This document shows, one piece after another, positions 23,423 to 31,300 of a stretch of DNA of 46,328 nt (its first letter is position 1; each line of letters starts with the position of its first letter). A model generated the notes under the pieces. It was not told the DNA's origin, did no database searches, and saw only the letters and a program-made list of their open reading frames with translations. The stretch covers positions 1 to 46,328 of the forward strand of contig CAZVFH010000004.1 in the NCBI GenBank assembly GCA_964626415.1, read 5' to 3'. The DNA comes from CAZVFH01 sp964626415. Its GTDB lineage: Bacteria; Patescibacteriota; UBA1384; XYA2-FULL-43-10; CAINNR01. The position numbers were made by a program, and so were the translations under genes.

Positions 23423-23427
23423 TGGGA

Positions 23428-23553
23428 AAATTTGTAATTTGTAATTTTTAATTTAAAAACAAAGAATTTATAATCATTTAAAGTGTTTGATATTTACACT
23501 TTTAATCATTAAAACATTAAGTTATTATTTACAAATTACAAATTACAAATTTA
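23428..23553. repeat. Solo palindrome between the dockerin and cohesin genes
   Basis: AATTTGTAATTTGTAATTTTTAA at the left is the reverse complement of TTACAAATTACAAATTACAAATT at the right with few differences. The interior has an AAAGTGT/ACACTTT hairpin and ATTTAAA-type words. No ORF inside. It separates two genes that probably act together. Confidence 0.72.
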
Positions 23554-23566
23554 TTTTAGGAGGTAT

Positions 23567-24721
23567 ATGTTGAAAAAATTTTGTTTTGTTGTTTCTTTTG
23601 TTTTAATTGTGTTTGCTCTGCCATGCCCGTCTCTTGCTGCTGGCAGAATAACGCCATCTGGTGGCGGGACTGTCTCTGTTGGGCAGACATTTACTGTGAC
23701 GGTGATTGCCTCTGGTGCTGATTTTGATACACTGCAGGGGGTAATTTCGGTTACCGGACCGGTTTCGGTTTCATCTTTTACTGCCGGCAGTGCGACTTGG
23801 CTGCCGGGAAAAGCGCCGTCGAATGGTGCGCAATTTGTTGGGATGGCATCGGCAACAAACTCGCTTTTGGTTGCGACAATTAAATTAAAGGCGACAGCGG
23901 TTGGAAGTGGTGCTGTTAGTGTTTCTGGGGCTCGAATGGCGCTTGCCGGCAATCAGGTTAGTGATGCCGGCGGCTCGGCCGGATTTAGCGTTGTTGCCGC
24001 CTCCAGCAAATCGTCTACAGCTTCCCCCCCCTCTTCATCCTCTTTACCTTCTTCATCCTCTTCAACTCCGACCCCGGTAGTTGATGAAAAATTAGCAAAG
24101 CCGAGCGAGATCACAATTTCAAAGTCCGACAAATTTTCGGCTGATTTTGAAAATGGCACAGTTACTGGATTGATAATTTCCGGCACGGTTCCGGCAAATT
24201 TTTCCGCTGATCTCTTCTTTTCGCCCGAGCTGATATTGCCAAAGGATATTGTTTTAACCGCTCAAAGCGGAAGCAACGGAAAATTTACTTACAACATTGA
24301 TTTTCCAGTTAAAACCGGCTTTTATAAGCTTCAGGTTCAAGGTCGTAAAGATCTAGCCCTCACACCGAAAAGCGATGAAATTAAGTTTGAGCTTTCTTCG
24401 ACAAACGGCGGAGCGCTGTCGGTTGTCGGAGCGAGTGAAAAGAAAAAAGAGTTTGACTGGTCACAAATTTATATTTTAATTGTCAGTGTGATTGTTCTTA
24501 CCGGAGCGATTGTCTCGATAATTGTTAGACGACGACGCAAGCTAGCAAGCTCGATGAATGAGCCGATTGTACCAAGCGAACTAGCGCCAGCAAAAGAGTC
24601 AGCAACACTAATCACACCAACAGCACCAATCTCGTCGACAATTCCAGAAGAGCGAGTTGAAACCGTCGCACCCGAAGCTAATCAACAAAACGGGTATGAT
24701 TCGACCAATTTGCCCAACTAG
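23567..24721 (+). CDS. Membrane-anchored cohesin-domain protein (mini-scaffoldin-like)
   Basis: 384 residues; AGGAGGT precedes the ATG. Signal peptide 1-25. Residues ~26-146 form a cohesin-type beta-sandwich: GGGTVSVGQTFTVTVIASGA, DTLQGVISVTGPVSVSSFT, then SLLVATIKLKATAVGSGAV and a closing GSAGFSV strand. A Ser/Pro linker (~148-172) joins a second beta domain (~180-285). A membrane helix (IYILIVSVIVLTGAIVSIIV, ~302-321) is followed by RRRR and a 60-residue cytoplasmic tail. Cohesins bind dockerins with calcium; this one would hold the neighbouring dockerin protein on the cell surface. Assignment to cohesin is by pattern and should be checked by profile. Confidence 0.75.
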   Translation: MLKKFCFVVSFVLIVFALPCPSLAAGRITPSGGGTVSVGQTFTVTVIASGADFDTLQGVISVTGPVSVSSFTAGSATWLPGKAPSNGAQFVGMASATNSLLVATIKLKATAVGSGAVSVSGARMALAGNQVSDAGGSAGFSVVAASSKSSTASPPSSSSLPSSSSSTPTPVVDEKLAKPSEITISKSDKFSADFENGTVTGLIISGTVPANFSADLFFSPELILPKDIVLTAQSGSNGKFTYNIDFPVKTGFYKLQVQGRKDLALTPKSDEIKFELSSTNGGALSVVGASEKKKEFDWSQIYILIVSVIVLTGAIVSIIVRRRRKLASSMNEPIVPSELAPAKESATLITPTAPISSTIPEERVETVAPEANQQNGYDSTNLPN

Positions 24722-24764
24722 ATAAATTACTTACGACTTACTAGCTTATAGCTCAAAACTTACA

Positions 24765-25046
24765 ATGGAAAAACTTGGCAACATTTTAATCTCCTCGATG
24801 TCAAAGAAGGGACTCGGTGGAGCGGCTGTGTCCTCTCAAATTTGCTTTTATGCAACCGAGATAGGTAAAGGGGCATTTACCGCCACCTCCTTTACTCGCG
24901 GCATACTGAAGCTTTCCTGTGTTGACTCGCTCGACGCCGGCGAAGTCCAAATGATGAGCGAAGAAATTATTGATTATGTTAATAAAAAAGTGAAGCGTGA
25001 TATTGTGAAAAGGATTAGGATTGTGAATGCGGGAAATCAGCTGTAA
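24765..25046 (+). CDS. DciA-like protein (DUF721 family), candidate replicative helicase loader
   Basis: 93 residues. Pattern: a short helical start (EKLGNILISSMSKKGLGGA), then FYATEIGKGAFTATSFTRGILKLSCVDSLDAGEVQMMSEEIIDYVNKKV and a final strand VKRIRIVNAG. This fits the KH-like DciA/DUF721 core, in which a strand carrying the L-x-V/L motif precedes two helices. DciA proteins load DnaB helicase in bacteria without DnaC/DnaI, and DUF721 genes are often near recF-gyrB, which supports the call. No SD. It lies after the cohesin gene and before a small unknown gene. Confidence 0.62.
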   Translation: MEKLGNILISSMSKKGLGGAAVSSQICFYATEIGKGAFTATSFTRGILKLSCVDSLDAGEVQMMSEEIIDYVNKKVKRDIVKRIRIVNAGNQL

Positions 25047-25073
25047 ATTGCTAATTTGTCTAATACAACCAAT

Positions 25074-25101
25074 TTGACAAAAAAAATTATTCAATTATGA
25101 T
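25074..25101 (+). promoter_or_regulatory. Promoter for the 25135 gene
   Basis: A perfect -35 TTGACA at 25074-25079, 16-bp spacer, -10 TATGAT at 25096-25101. AGGAGG follows at 25125-25130. Confidence 0.58.
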
Positions 25102-25134
25102 AAGGATGGTTAATTATAATTTTTAGGAGGTAAA

Positions 25135-25431
25135 ATGGCAGAAGGTGGACCGGGATATAGCCCCGAGGGTGCGGATATGTATGCTTCAAATCGCGAGGAA
25201 TCGGCAAAAAGAAGTGAAAGTGAATTAGAGGAAGTGATGGGTCAGATTAGCGAGAGAGCGGAAAGCGATCCCAGAAATCAACAAATAATGAGCCATATCC
25301 ACATCGAGAGGGATCACGCAATTGCTGGTATCGGCGAAACGCGAGCAGGAAATCCTCCAGCTGAGGGTGGTGCGGTTCGCACCCTTAAATCAATTGAAAA
25401 AATCAAACAACTAGCCGGTCAGCTAAAATAA
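25135..25431 (+). CDS. Small hydrophilic protein, unknown function
   Basis: 98 residues, an ATG with AGGAGG at ideal spacing. It is highly polar and mostly helical: a Gly-rich start (AEGGPGYSPEGADMYASN), a Glu/Ser-rich helix (ESAKRSESELEEVMGQISER) and a closing basic helix (LKSIEKIKQLAGQLK). No Cys, signal or membrane segment. Its own promoter, SD and terminator argue strongly that it is expressed as a single gene. No family recognised. Confidence 0.75.
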   Translation: MAEGGPGYSPEGADMYASNREESAKRSESELEEVMGQISERAESDPRNQQIMSHIHIERDHAIAGIGETRAGNPPAEGGAVRTLKSIEKIKQLAGQLK

Positions 25432-25447
25432 ATTTTTTACAATAATT

Positions 25448-25483
25448 AAAAAATCGCAAAGGTATTGACTTTTGCGATTTTTT
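25448..25483 (+). terminator. Rho-independent terminator after the 25135 gene
   Basis: AAAAAATCGCAAA pairs with TTTGCGATTTTTT over a ten-base loop, ending in T. The next promoter's -35 (TTGACT, 25465-25470) lies in the loop and right arm, so the two signals overlap. Confidence 0.88.
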
Positions 25484-25493
25484 GTGCTATAAT
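25465..25493 (+). promoter_or_regulatory. Near-consensus promoter overlapping a terminator
   Basis: -35 TTGACT (25465-25470), 17-bp spacer, extended -10 TGCTATAAT ending at 25493. This is the best promoter in the window. Predicted start about 25500. Confidence 0.75.
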
Positions 25494-25499
25494 TAAATC

Positions 25500-25815
25500 G
25501 TCAAAGTGAGGGCGTGCTCACATCCCGCCTGAGGGACATTAAAAATTTATTCCATTGGTCGGCAATCTGTCATTGCGAGAAGTCCACCATCTGGCGGACG
25601 ACGAAGCAATCTTTTATCAGATCCTTCGACTCTCCGCCTACGGCGGATCGCTCAGGATGATCGCTTCGCGATCAATGGAATAGCGCGGATTTGCGCCATG
25701 GAAGTGGCTTTTAATCGGCGCTTTTAGTTTATGCTTTTGCGAACGAGATGGGGTTGGAAGTAATTCTAATTCTACTTGTCCGCAAAATAGAACGCATTTC
25801 CCGGGAGGGATAGAA
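25500..25815 (+). ncRNA. Candidate structured RNA or long leader before the GC-rich gene at 25816
   Basis: About 315 bases with no ORF, driven by the promoter at 25465. Hairpins visible: GTGAG/CTCAC at 25506-25520; TCCC/GGGA just after; a long closing pair TTCCATTG (25550-25557) with CAATGGAA (25673-25680) that encloses a dispersed repeat (TCATTGCGAG at about 25569 to CAGGATGA at about 25660); and TTTTGCG (25735-25741) with CGCAAAA (25781-25787) enclosing AAGTA/TACTT. It does not match tmRNA, SRP RNA or RNase P RNA cores. It could be a riboregulator of the downstream gene or a separate small RNA. Confidence 0.4.
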
Positions 25816-26406
25816 ATGATAACGAATAGGTCGCAGATGGTCCAAGTGGTGGGTGTGGTGTGTGTGATCGTGGCGGTTCTCCCCACAATGTTGCAGGCGG
25901 TGTGGGAGAACTTCACGCGGGGGGGGATTGAGAAGGTGGGGGTGGAGTGGGTCAATCACCACACCGACGCCACCACACACCTCGGGCCCGTCGGGAGGAT
26001 GTTCAAATCCCTACGGGATCTGAGAAACACGGAAGACGCTTTGCGGCGTGTGGAGAGCTGTTCCGCTCGAACGCTGGATCGTTTGTGGGCAGAAGAGATT
26101 GATGCCTGCGAACAGGCGGATCGCCTCGACGTCGCGTGCGGAGAAGATGCTTCTCTGCGTGACGCCGCTAGTCACGCTCGGCAGGAAGCCGATAACGCGA
26201 GAATAAGACGCGAACAGGCCGAGAAGTGGTACGCGGAAAATCTTGCTCTGTTGGAGCAAGATCTCGACCAAGACAGAGCGGAGTTAGTGGCGGCCAAGCA
26301 GGTCGCCGACGTCGCAGAGGGGAGAGATACACTGGCTCCCCCACAGACTAACTGGTGGCTGAGGGTGACGGGGAAGTTTCCTGCCTCTGCCACCAACAAC
26401 GAGTGA
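25816..26406 (+). CDS. GC-rich gene: membrane-anchored coiled-coil protein, unknown function
   Basis: 196 residues; GGGAGGGATAG precedes the ATG. One membrane helix (about 9-28, VQVVGVVCVIVAVLPTMLQAV), then a His/Thr-rich segment and a long alpha-helical coiled coil (about 70-175; ADRLDVACGEDASLRDAASHA and NARIRREQAEKWYAENLALL). Codon third positions are rich in G and C, unlike the AT-rich neighbours, as in the genes at 18922 and 27417. A CCCCGAG/CTCGGGG hairpin follows the stop (26411-26449) but has no good T run. Possible foreign origin. Function not recognised. Confidence 0.65.
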   Translation: MITNRSQMVQVVGVVCVIVAVLPTMLQAVWENFTRGGIEKVGVEWVNHHTDATTHLGPVGRMFKSLRDLRNTEDALRRVESCSARTLDRLWAEEIDACEQADRLDVACGEDASLRDAASHARQEADNARIRREQAEKWYAENLALLEQDLDQDRAELVAAKQVADVAEGRDTLAPPQTNWWLRVTGKFPASATNNE

Positions 26407-26595
26407 CAACCACCCCGAGTTTGGATCTAGTCCGGGCTCGGGGGTCGTACTTTGCTTGCGATTAAGATCGTTGGCAGAGAACGGTTGGGATAATCGAAAG
26501 TTAAAAGTTTGGGCAACAACATCTAAAACAATCATAAGGAGTCGATGGGAGATCATTGGTTTCCATGATCGTTTTCGACCAATAAGAGGACAAAT

Positions 26596-26988
26596 TTATT
26601 CCCTACTGGAGAATTCATTGGCTAATTTTCGATCAAATGTCTTAAAATCAGCAACTCCAGCATTTTTTGCAAAGGTCAGGTGGTAGCAATCTTCCAAATC
26701 AAAATTCGAGGTTGAAAACAAGTCAACCGTTTCGGCTAGAGTTGACCTTCCGTTTAACTCAATAAATTCCAAAGAAAGTATCATCTGTAAGGTTGTGGCT
26801 ATATCGGATCGGTTTTTGCCGTAATACGAAGAGAGAACCCAATAAATTTCGAATATTACAATTATCGAAGTCAAAAGTTTCTTTTTACCCTCTGCTCCCG
26901 CGAGAATCAGTTTTTTCGCTTGCTGATACTGTTCCTCACTATCTTTCAGTAGAAAGCGGAGAAAATAATTGGTGTCGATGTAGATCAT
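26596..26988 (-). CDS. vapC: PIN-domain ribonuclease toxin, VapC type
   Basis: 130 residues. The PIN-domain acidic residues are in place: MIYIDTNYFLRFLL (Asp5), the Glu in VIFEIYWVLSSYYG, and DLEDCYHLTFAKNAG near residue 97-110, with a closing DFKTFDRKL. VapC toxins cleave RNA, often initiator tRNA or rRNA, using bound magnesium. It overlaps the antitoxin gene by 4 bp, the usual coupled arrangement. It sits between two GC-rich genes and has normal AT-rich composition. Confidence 0.9.
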   Translation of the reverse strand: MIYIDTNYFLRFLLKDSEEQYQQAKKLILAGAEGKKKLLTSIIVIFEIYWVLSSYYGKNRSDIATTLQMILSLEFIELNGRSTLAETVDLFSTSNFDLEDCYHLTFAKNAGVADFKTFDRKLANEFSSRE

Positions 26989-27236
26989 TTTTTATCACTA
27001 AAATATTCCTGTTTAGAGAGTTCGATGATTTTGTCAATATTCTTGCCTTGCCACTTTTTGGGTGATTGAAGTGAGCCAGCGAGAGCGTTGACTAGGTCGT
27101 CAACTTGAGAGATGACCAATTTACCATCCGTTTCTGTTATAAGAACTTTTTGTCGGTCGCGAAACCCGGACTTTCGAAAAAAAGTTGCTGGAATGGTGAG
27201 TTGTCTCTTGCTTGTAATGGTAGCGATTTTATTCAT
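26985..27236 (-). CDS. vapB: AbrB/SpoVT-type antitoxin of the VapC module
   Basis: 83 residues from the ATG at 27236; the frame is open to 27335 but the extension contains the promoter. The N-terminal swapped-hairpin DNA-binding domain is clear: MNKIATITSKRQLTIPATFF and RKSGFRDRQKVLITETDGKLV. The C-terminal part (about 50-83) would wrap the toxin. It represses its own operon in known systems. The start codon lies six bases after a TATAAT, with no SD, so the mRNA should be leaderless. Confidence 0.88.
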   Translation of the reverse strand: MNKIATITSKRQLTIPATFFRKSGFRDRQKVLITETDGKLVISQVDDLVNALAGSLQSPKKWQGKNIDKIIELSKQEYFSDKK

Positions 27237-27242
27237 AATTAA

Positions 27243-27272
27243 ATTATAGCAAAAGCAAGGAATTGTTGTCAA
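27243..27272 (-). promoter_or_regulatory. Consensus promoter of vapBC, leaderless arrangement
   Basis: Minus strand: TTGACA (27272-27267), 18-bp spacer, extended -10 TGCTATAAT with TATAAT at 27248-27243. Six bases later comes ATG (27236). Confidence 0.78.
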
Positions 27273-27347
27273 GAGTAAGAAAATAATTATGTAGTAAGGA
27301 AATAATCTTGGTTCTGTAAACAATAACACGAGCAATTTTGGCAGATG

Positions 27348-27398
27348 TTTTTCAGCAATATGGTGCTTATATTTAAATGAGCTTCACTTGCTGAAAAA
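27348..27398 (+). promoter_or_regulatory. Perfect inverted repeat in the leader of the 27417 gene
   Basis: TTTTTCAGCAA (27348-27358) and TTGCTGAAAAA (27388-27398) are perfect 11-bp arms with a 29-base loop, ending just before the AAAGGAGGTG SD (27401-27410). As RNA the hairpin would be next to the ribosome site; as DNA it could be an operator. The right arm has no T run after it, so it is not a terminator for this strand. Confidence 0.6.
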
Positions 27399-27416
27399 CC
27401 AAAGGAGGTGGTGGCG

Positions 27417-28220
27417 ATGCGAATCGTCATTACCATGTTGATGTTCACCTTCTTCTCTTCGCTCGCTTCGGCGAGAGGAGAGTTGGAGGATGTTGTGCGA
27501 GGGATCGCCAAGGCGGTTGTTGTTCAGACCGCTGGCGACGCTCTTGTCCGCGCCACCGCTCCTACTCCCGAGCGCGTCGCTCTGCGACGCGCGGAGGGGT
27601 TGGGAACGGTAATCGTCGCCCACGACCGTGAGAGCGGTTCGTGGGGCGGCGACGAGGCCGTCGGCATTGTCCAGCTCTTGCTGGACGCCGTTGGCCTCGA
27701 AGTCGTAAGCCAACAAGGTCGGGAGGCGGTCAAGCGCGAGATGCGCGAGACCGATGACCCGGCCTTCCGCCAGTCGGCGCCACTCGGGACTTTGGTCCCC
27801 GCCGACTGGATGTGCTTTGTCGCCGTTCGGCTCCGCGAGGGGCCGGAGCGGCGGACGATTGTCTATGAGCGTGGCGCTGTTGTAAGACGCGCTACGCGGG
27901 CAATCGTGGCGGATGTCACGCTGAAGCTGTTAGACGAGCGTGGCATTGCTCGCGTCGCCACCGCCTCGGCCGCCTCCAGCTCGCAAGTCATCGGAGTTGA
28001 CCTGCGTGGCTGGACCCGTGGCGCCTCGTACGACGGCCGGACTCCGTCAAACGAGGAGACGGCGATCTGCGCCGCTGGCGCGAAGGCGCTCAACCAGCTC
28101 CTTCCGCGTCTGCCGCGTCCGACTCACAAGGTCGGTAACTTCTGTCCCGAATGTGGAGCCGGGACAGGAGAGAGAGACAATTTCTGCTCCGCTTGCGGTC
28201 AGCGGCTTCCAAAGCGCTGA
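27417..28220 (+). CDS. GC-rich gene: exported CsgG/LpoB-like protein with C-terminal zinc ribbon
   Basis: 267 residues from the ATG at 27417, spaced correctly from AAAGGAGGTG; two upstream in-frame GTGs overlap the SD. Signal peptide 1-20 (MRIVITMLMFTFFSSLASAR). The middle resembles CsgG/FlgO-type domains: VGLEVVSQQGREAVKREM, a VPADWMCFVAVRL segment, ADVTLKLLDERGIARVATA and TAICAAGAKALNQLLPRL. The end is a zinc ribbon with CPEC (about 243) and CSAC (about 258). A zinc ribbon on an exported protein is odd. Strongly GC-rich third positions set it apart from the AT-rich neighbours. The family call is tentative. Confidence 0.6.
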   Translation: MRIVITMLMFTFFSSLASARGELEDVVRGIAKAVVVQTAGDALVRATAPTPERVALRRAEGLGTVIVAHDRESGSWGGDEAVGIVQLLLDAVGLEVVSQQGREAVKREMRETDDPAFRQSAPLGTLVPADWMCFVAVRLREGPERRTIVYERGAVVRRATRAIVADVTLKLLDERGIARVATASAASSSQVIGVDLRGWTRGASYDGRTPSNEETAICAAGAKALNQLLPRLPRPTHKVGNFCPECGAGTGERDNFCSACGQRLPKR

Positions 28221-28235
28221 CCGCAGGCAACGAAC

Positions 28236-28272
28236 AAGCCGCCTCGCCCCCTCTGTGGGGCGGGCGGCTTTT
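28236..28272 (+). terminator. Strong GC hairpin after the 27417 gene
   Basis: AAGCCGCC-T-CGCCCC pairs with GGGGCG-GGCGGCTT around CTCTGT: 14 pairs with one bulged T. The T tract is short (TTTT across the stem end), so termination efficiency is less certain than stem strength suggests. Confidence 0.75.
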
Positions 28273-28305
28273 AGGTTACTAAGTCACTTAAGTCACTTAA
28301 GTAAC

Positions 28306-31300
28306 TTAAAAACCGATATGCGTATACCCCGTTGTCTGTGGATTCTTCCAAATGCCGACATTCGCACCTTCACATCCACCAACGCGCGAGCAGACAAACT
28401 CCTCAACTTCCGGTTGCCAGTAATCGGCATCTTCATCTCGTCCGGTCATAATTTGCATCGGCACCGCCGTTTCATCTCCTGTTCTCTCACCTAATTTCAA
28501 AGCATCACCAGCTAAAGTTCTCGCCTTATATTGCGCCGCTTCAACAAATTTGGTTTTTCTCACCGAGGGGCTCATGCCGTTAAAAATCCCCAAATTACCA
28601 TTATCAAAAACCATCGGATCTGTTGGCACTTCGAGGCCGGGATAATAACCATCAGCGGTACATATTAATTTAACTTTATAGACACCAAAGAGATTTAAAA
28701 GAACAAAGAGAACGATTGTGATTGGCGAGATTGCCGCTCCCATCAGATAAGAAGCGAGCATCGAAACCAGAATTGCGCCGGTGCCGGGAACAAGCCCCAA
28801 AGAGCTTTCAAGGGCGGCGACTTGTTTGGAAAATAAAGTATTAATGACAAAGGAAACAAGCTCGGCTTTAAGCTCGACAACCTTTTGTTCGGAAGCGACA
28901 AGCTTATTTTTTGCTGTTGCCAGCTCACCTTTTGCCAGTTCTATTTTTGCTGGTAACCCCATTGCTTCAGCGGAGGCGAGCGCTTGCTTCGCTGAGCCAA
29001 TAGCCAGATTTGCCGAAAGCATAGCATTTTTTGCCGAAAGAACGCTATTGTACATCGTGTAAGCAATTTTTGCCGTGCCTGGTGGCAAGCCAAGTGTTTG
29101 GTCGGCGAAAGAGGTCAATTTGCCGAGCGCCCAATCGGTGTAGATTGTTTTGACACTGGAGATTTTTATTTCCTTGCCGTCTTTGCCGATGATTGTGAAA
29201 TCCTTAGTGAAATCGCCGGATTTTAAGCCGTAGGCAAGGGCGGTAAATGTCCCCGACTCAAGCTTGAAGCCGAGAATATCACCAATTTTTCCAATTAAGA
29301 AATCATCAATTTTTGTCATTTCTCCGTTGGCGACGAAGGAATCAAGATCAAAAGCAGCCGGATTTTCATAAAACAATAGCAAGGACTCGTAAGATTTCTT
29401 CATTGTTAAAATATCCTCAAGTGAAACATTTAGAAGTTTCAAATTGCGTAGCGAGTTCTCAACAAAAGTCATAAGCATCATTGATTTCATAAAGCCGTTG
29501 CCCTTGAGCATTGTCTCGGTAAAGCCGGCGGGAATACTTGAACTAATCTGGTAGAGTTTGGCGTCGGACATTCGGTACATTAAGTTGTTCAAGAGATCGC
29601 CCCTTGCCTTGTTTCTGGCGAATTCCTTTTCCCCTTCGAGTGAAGCGGAAGCATTCGGATTTGTGCCGATTTTTTCAATCTCCTTTGCCTTGTCGGCCGA
29701 CGGGTCGGCGGGATTTTTTGCTTTGAATGACGCAAGTGTCGCATCTATTTTTTCGTAAGTCGAATAACTGCTCGGCGAATCGACACTTGCAGAGCAGTCG
29801 CTGGCAATAACTCCGGGTGGGCACGAGCTGCCGTAAAGATACGGATCGGTTTTCGGCTCGAGCTCGGTTGATTCTGTCGGCTCGCCAAAGAATTCAACAC
29901 TGTCCTTGCCGGCATTTTTGAAGCGATTGACAAAATTATCCTCGGCCGCAGTTGCCGTTGCTGATTCGTATTCATAATCGCCCATAAAAGCGTAATAAAT
30001 ATCCTCAAAAGTAATTCTGTATGCTTCCGGCAGGTTGACTGTCGAGGAATCGCCGTAGATATGCAAGGCCTCGGCGGCTTTAACGGCGGCGGAGATCTGC
30101 AAAATTCGCAAGTCGCCGTGAATCAGTAAATTTCCTGCCTCGCGAATAAGTTGATTAGTGTTTGGTTCACCTGTAGGCAAATGTCCCGGCTTTACTGGCA
30201 GAATACCCATTTTTCCGAGGTAGTCCACTGCCATTTGATTGCCGACATTTTCCAGATATGTTTGCCAGCGGTTTTTGCCCTCATCTGGTCCGTCTAAAAT
30301 ATCCTCTTTTTGAATGTTGTAAAGACAGCCCGAAGGATCAGCCGGGCAGTTTTTGTAATTTTGATTGTACCAGACAGCGAAAGCCGAAGAGAAGGAGGCA
30401 TCTTTCAGTGAGTCGCCGGCGCCGTTCACAAGACCAAGCGAATCATCAAGACGACCGAGGGCAGAGGAGATCAATTTATAGGCCGCCTGTTGCGGGTCGG
30501 AGATAATCGTCGAAATCGTTCCAGTTGGAAGCCCAAGTTTAGCATCAAAATTGACTCCAAGTAATTGTGAAAGTTGCCAGAATATATAATTTTGGTCGCA
30601 AGTTGCCGCTCCAACTTTACCAACTCCGGCTTCGCAGGCCTTGATTGAGTCAAGAGTATTCTTGACATTCATCACTTTGGCAACAATGTCGGAGAGCTCC
30701 TTTAACCCCAGCGCCTCTAAAATATTGTCGGCGCTGGCGAGCATAACATTTTCCGCCACTTTCTTTCGATAGTCATTTGGGGAGATTTTACTCGAGAGGA
30801 GATTTTGCGTTGTGCCAGCGGGCAAGCCGAGCTTGGCATCAATGCTTTTGGTATTGCTTTGAAAGCGGGTTTTTTGGTAGTTGTCGATGGTCAGATCTCC
30901 AGATTTTGTCGCCGTGAAGGCCTCGGAAGAGCCAACAAATGATTTTGCTTTTTCGCCGATCTTACTCTCGGCAGATGCGAGTTTTTCCGGCTCGGCTGAT
31001 GAGTCGGGATATTCATATGCAGAGTTAAGTTTAGAGTACTGTTTATCAACCGGAAAATCCTTGGCTTTTCCAGAGGGATCCAAATCATTCCATGATTCGC
31101 GAATTACTTCGTTTGGTGGCAATTCAAATGCCCCCGCAAACTTAATCGGTCCGACAGCGGCGATCAATTCATCCAAATTTGCACCGCGAAAACTTTTTTC
31201 TGGCAACCCAAGAACTTCTTCGATTTTCGAGCCACCGATATTATCAAAGATATTCCCACCCTCAGTGATCGATAAGCTATTTAATCCTAAAATTCCACCC

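Noticed and set aside
25500..25815. tmRNA, SRP RNA or RNase P RNA
   Set aside because: None of the conserved cores of these RNAs is visible, so it is left as an unclassified structured leader.
26411..26449. CCCCGAG/CTCGGGG hairpin as a terminator for the 25816 gene
   Set aside because: The stem is strong but no T run follows, so intrinsic termination is not supported.
26456..26686. A 76-codon plus-strand ORF after the 25816 gene
   Set aside because: Its second half is antisense to vapC, it lacks an SD and shows no domain pattern.
27266..27293. Plus-strand TTGTCA/TATGTA promoter for the 27417 gene
   Set aside because: It is mostly the complement of the much better vapB promoter on the other strand, and the plus-strand -10 is poor.
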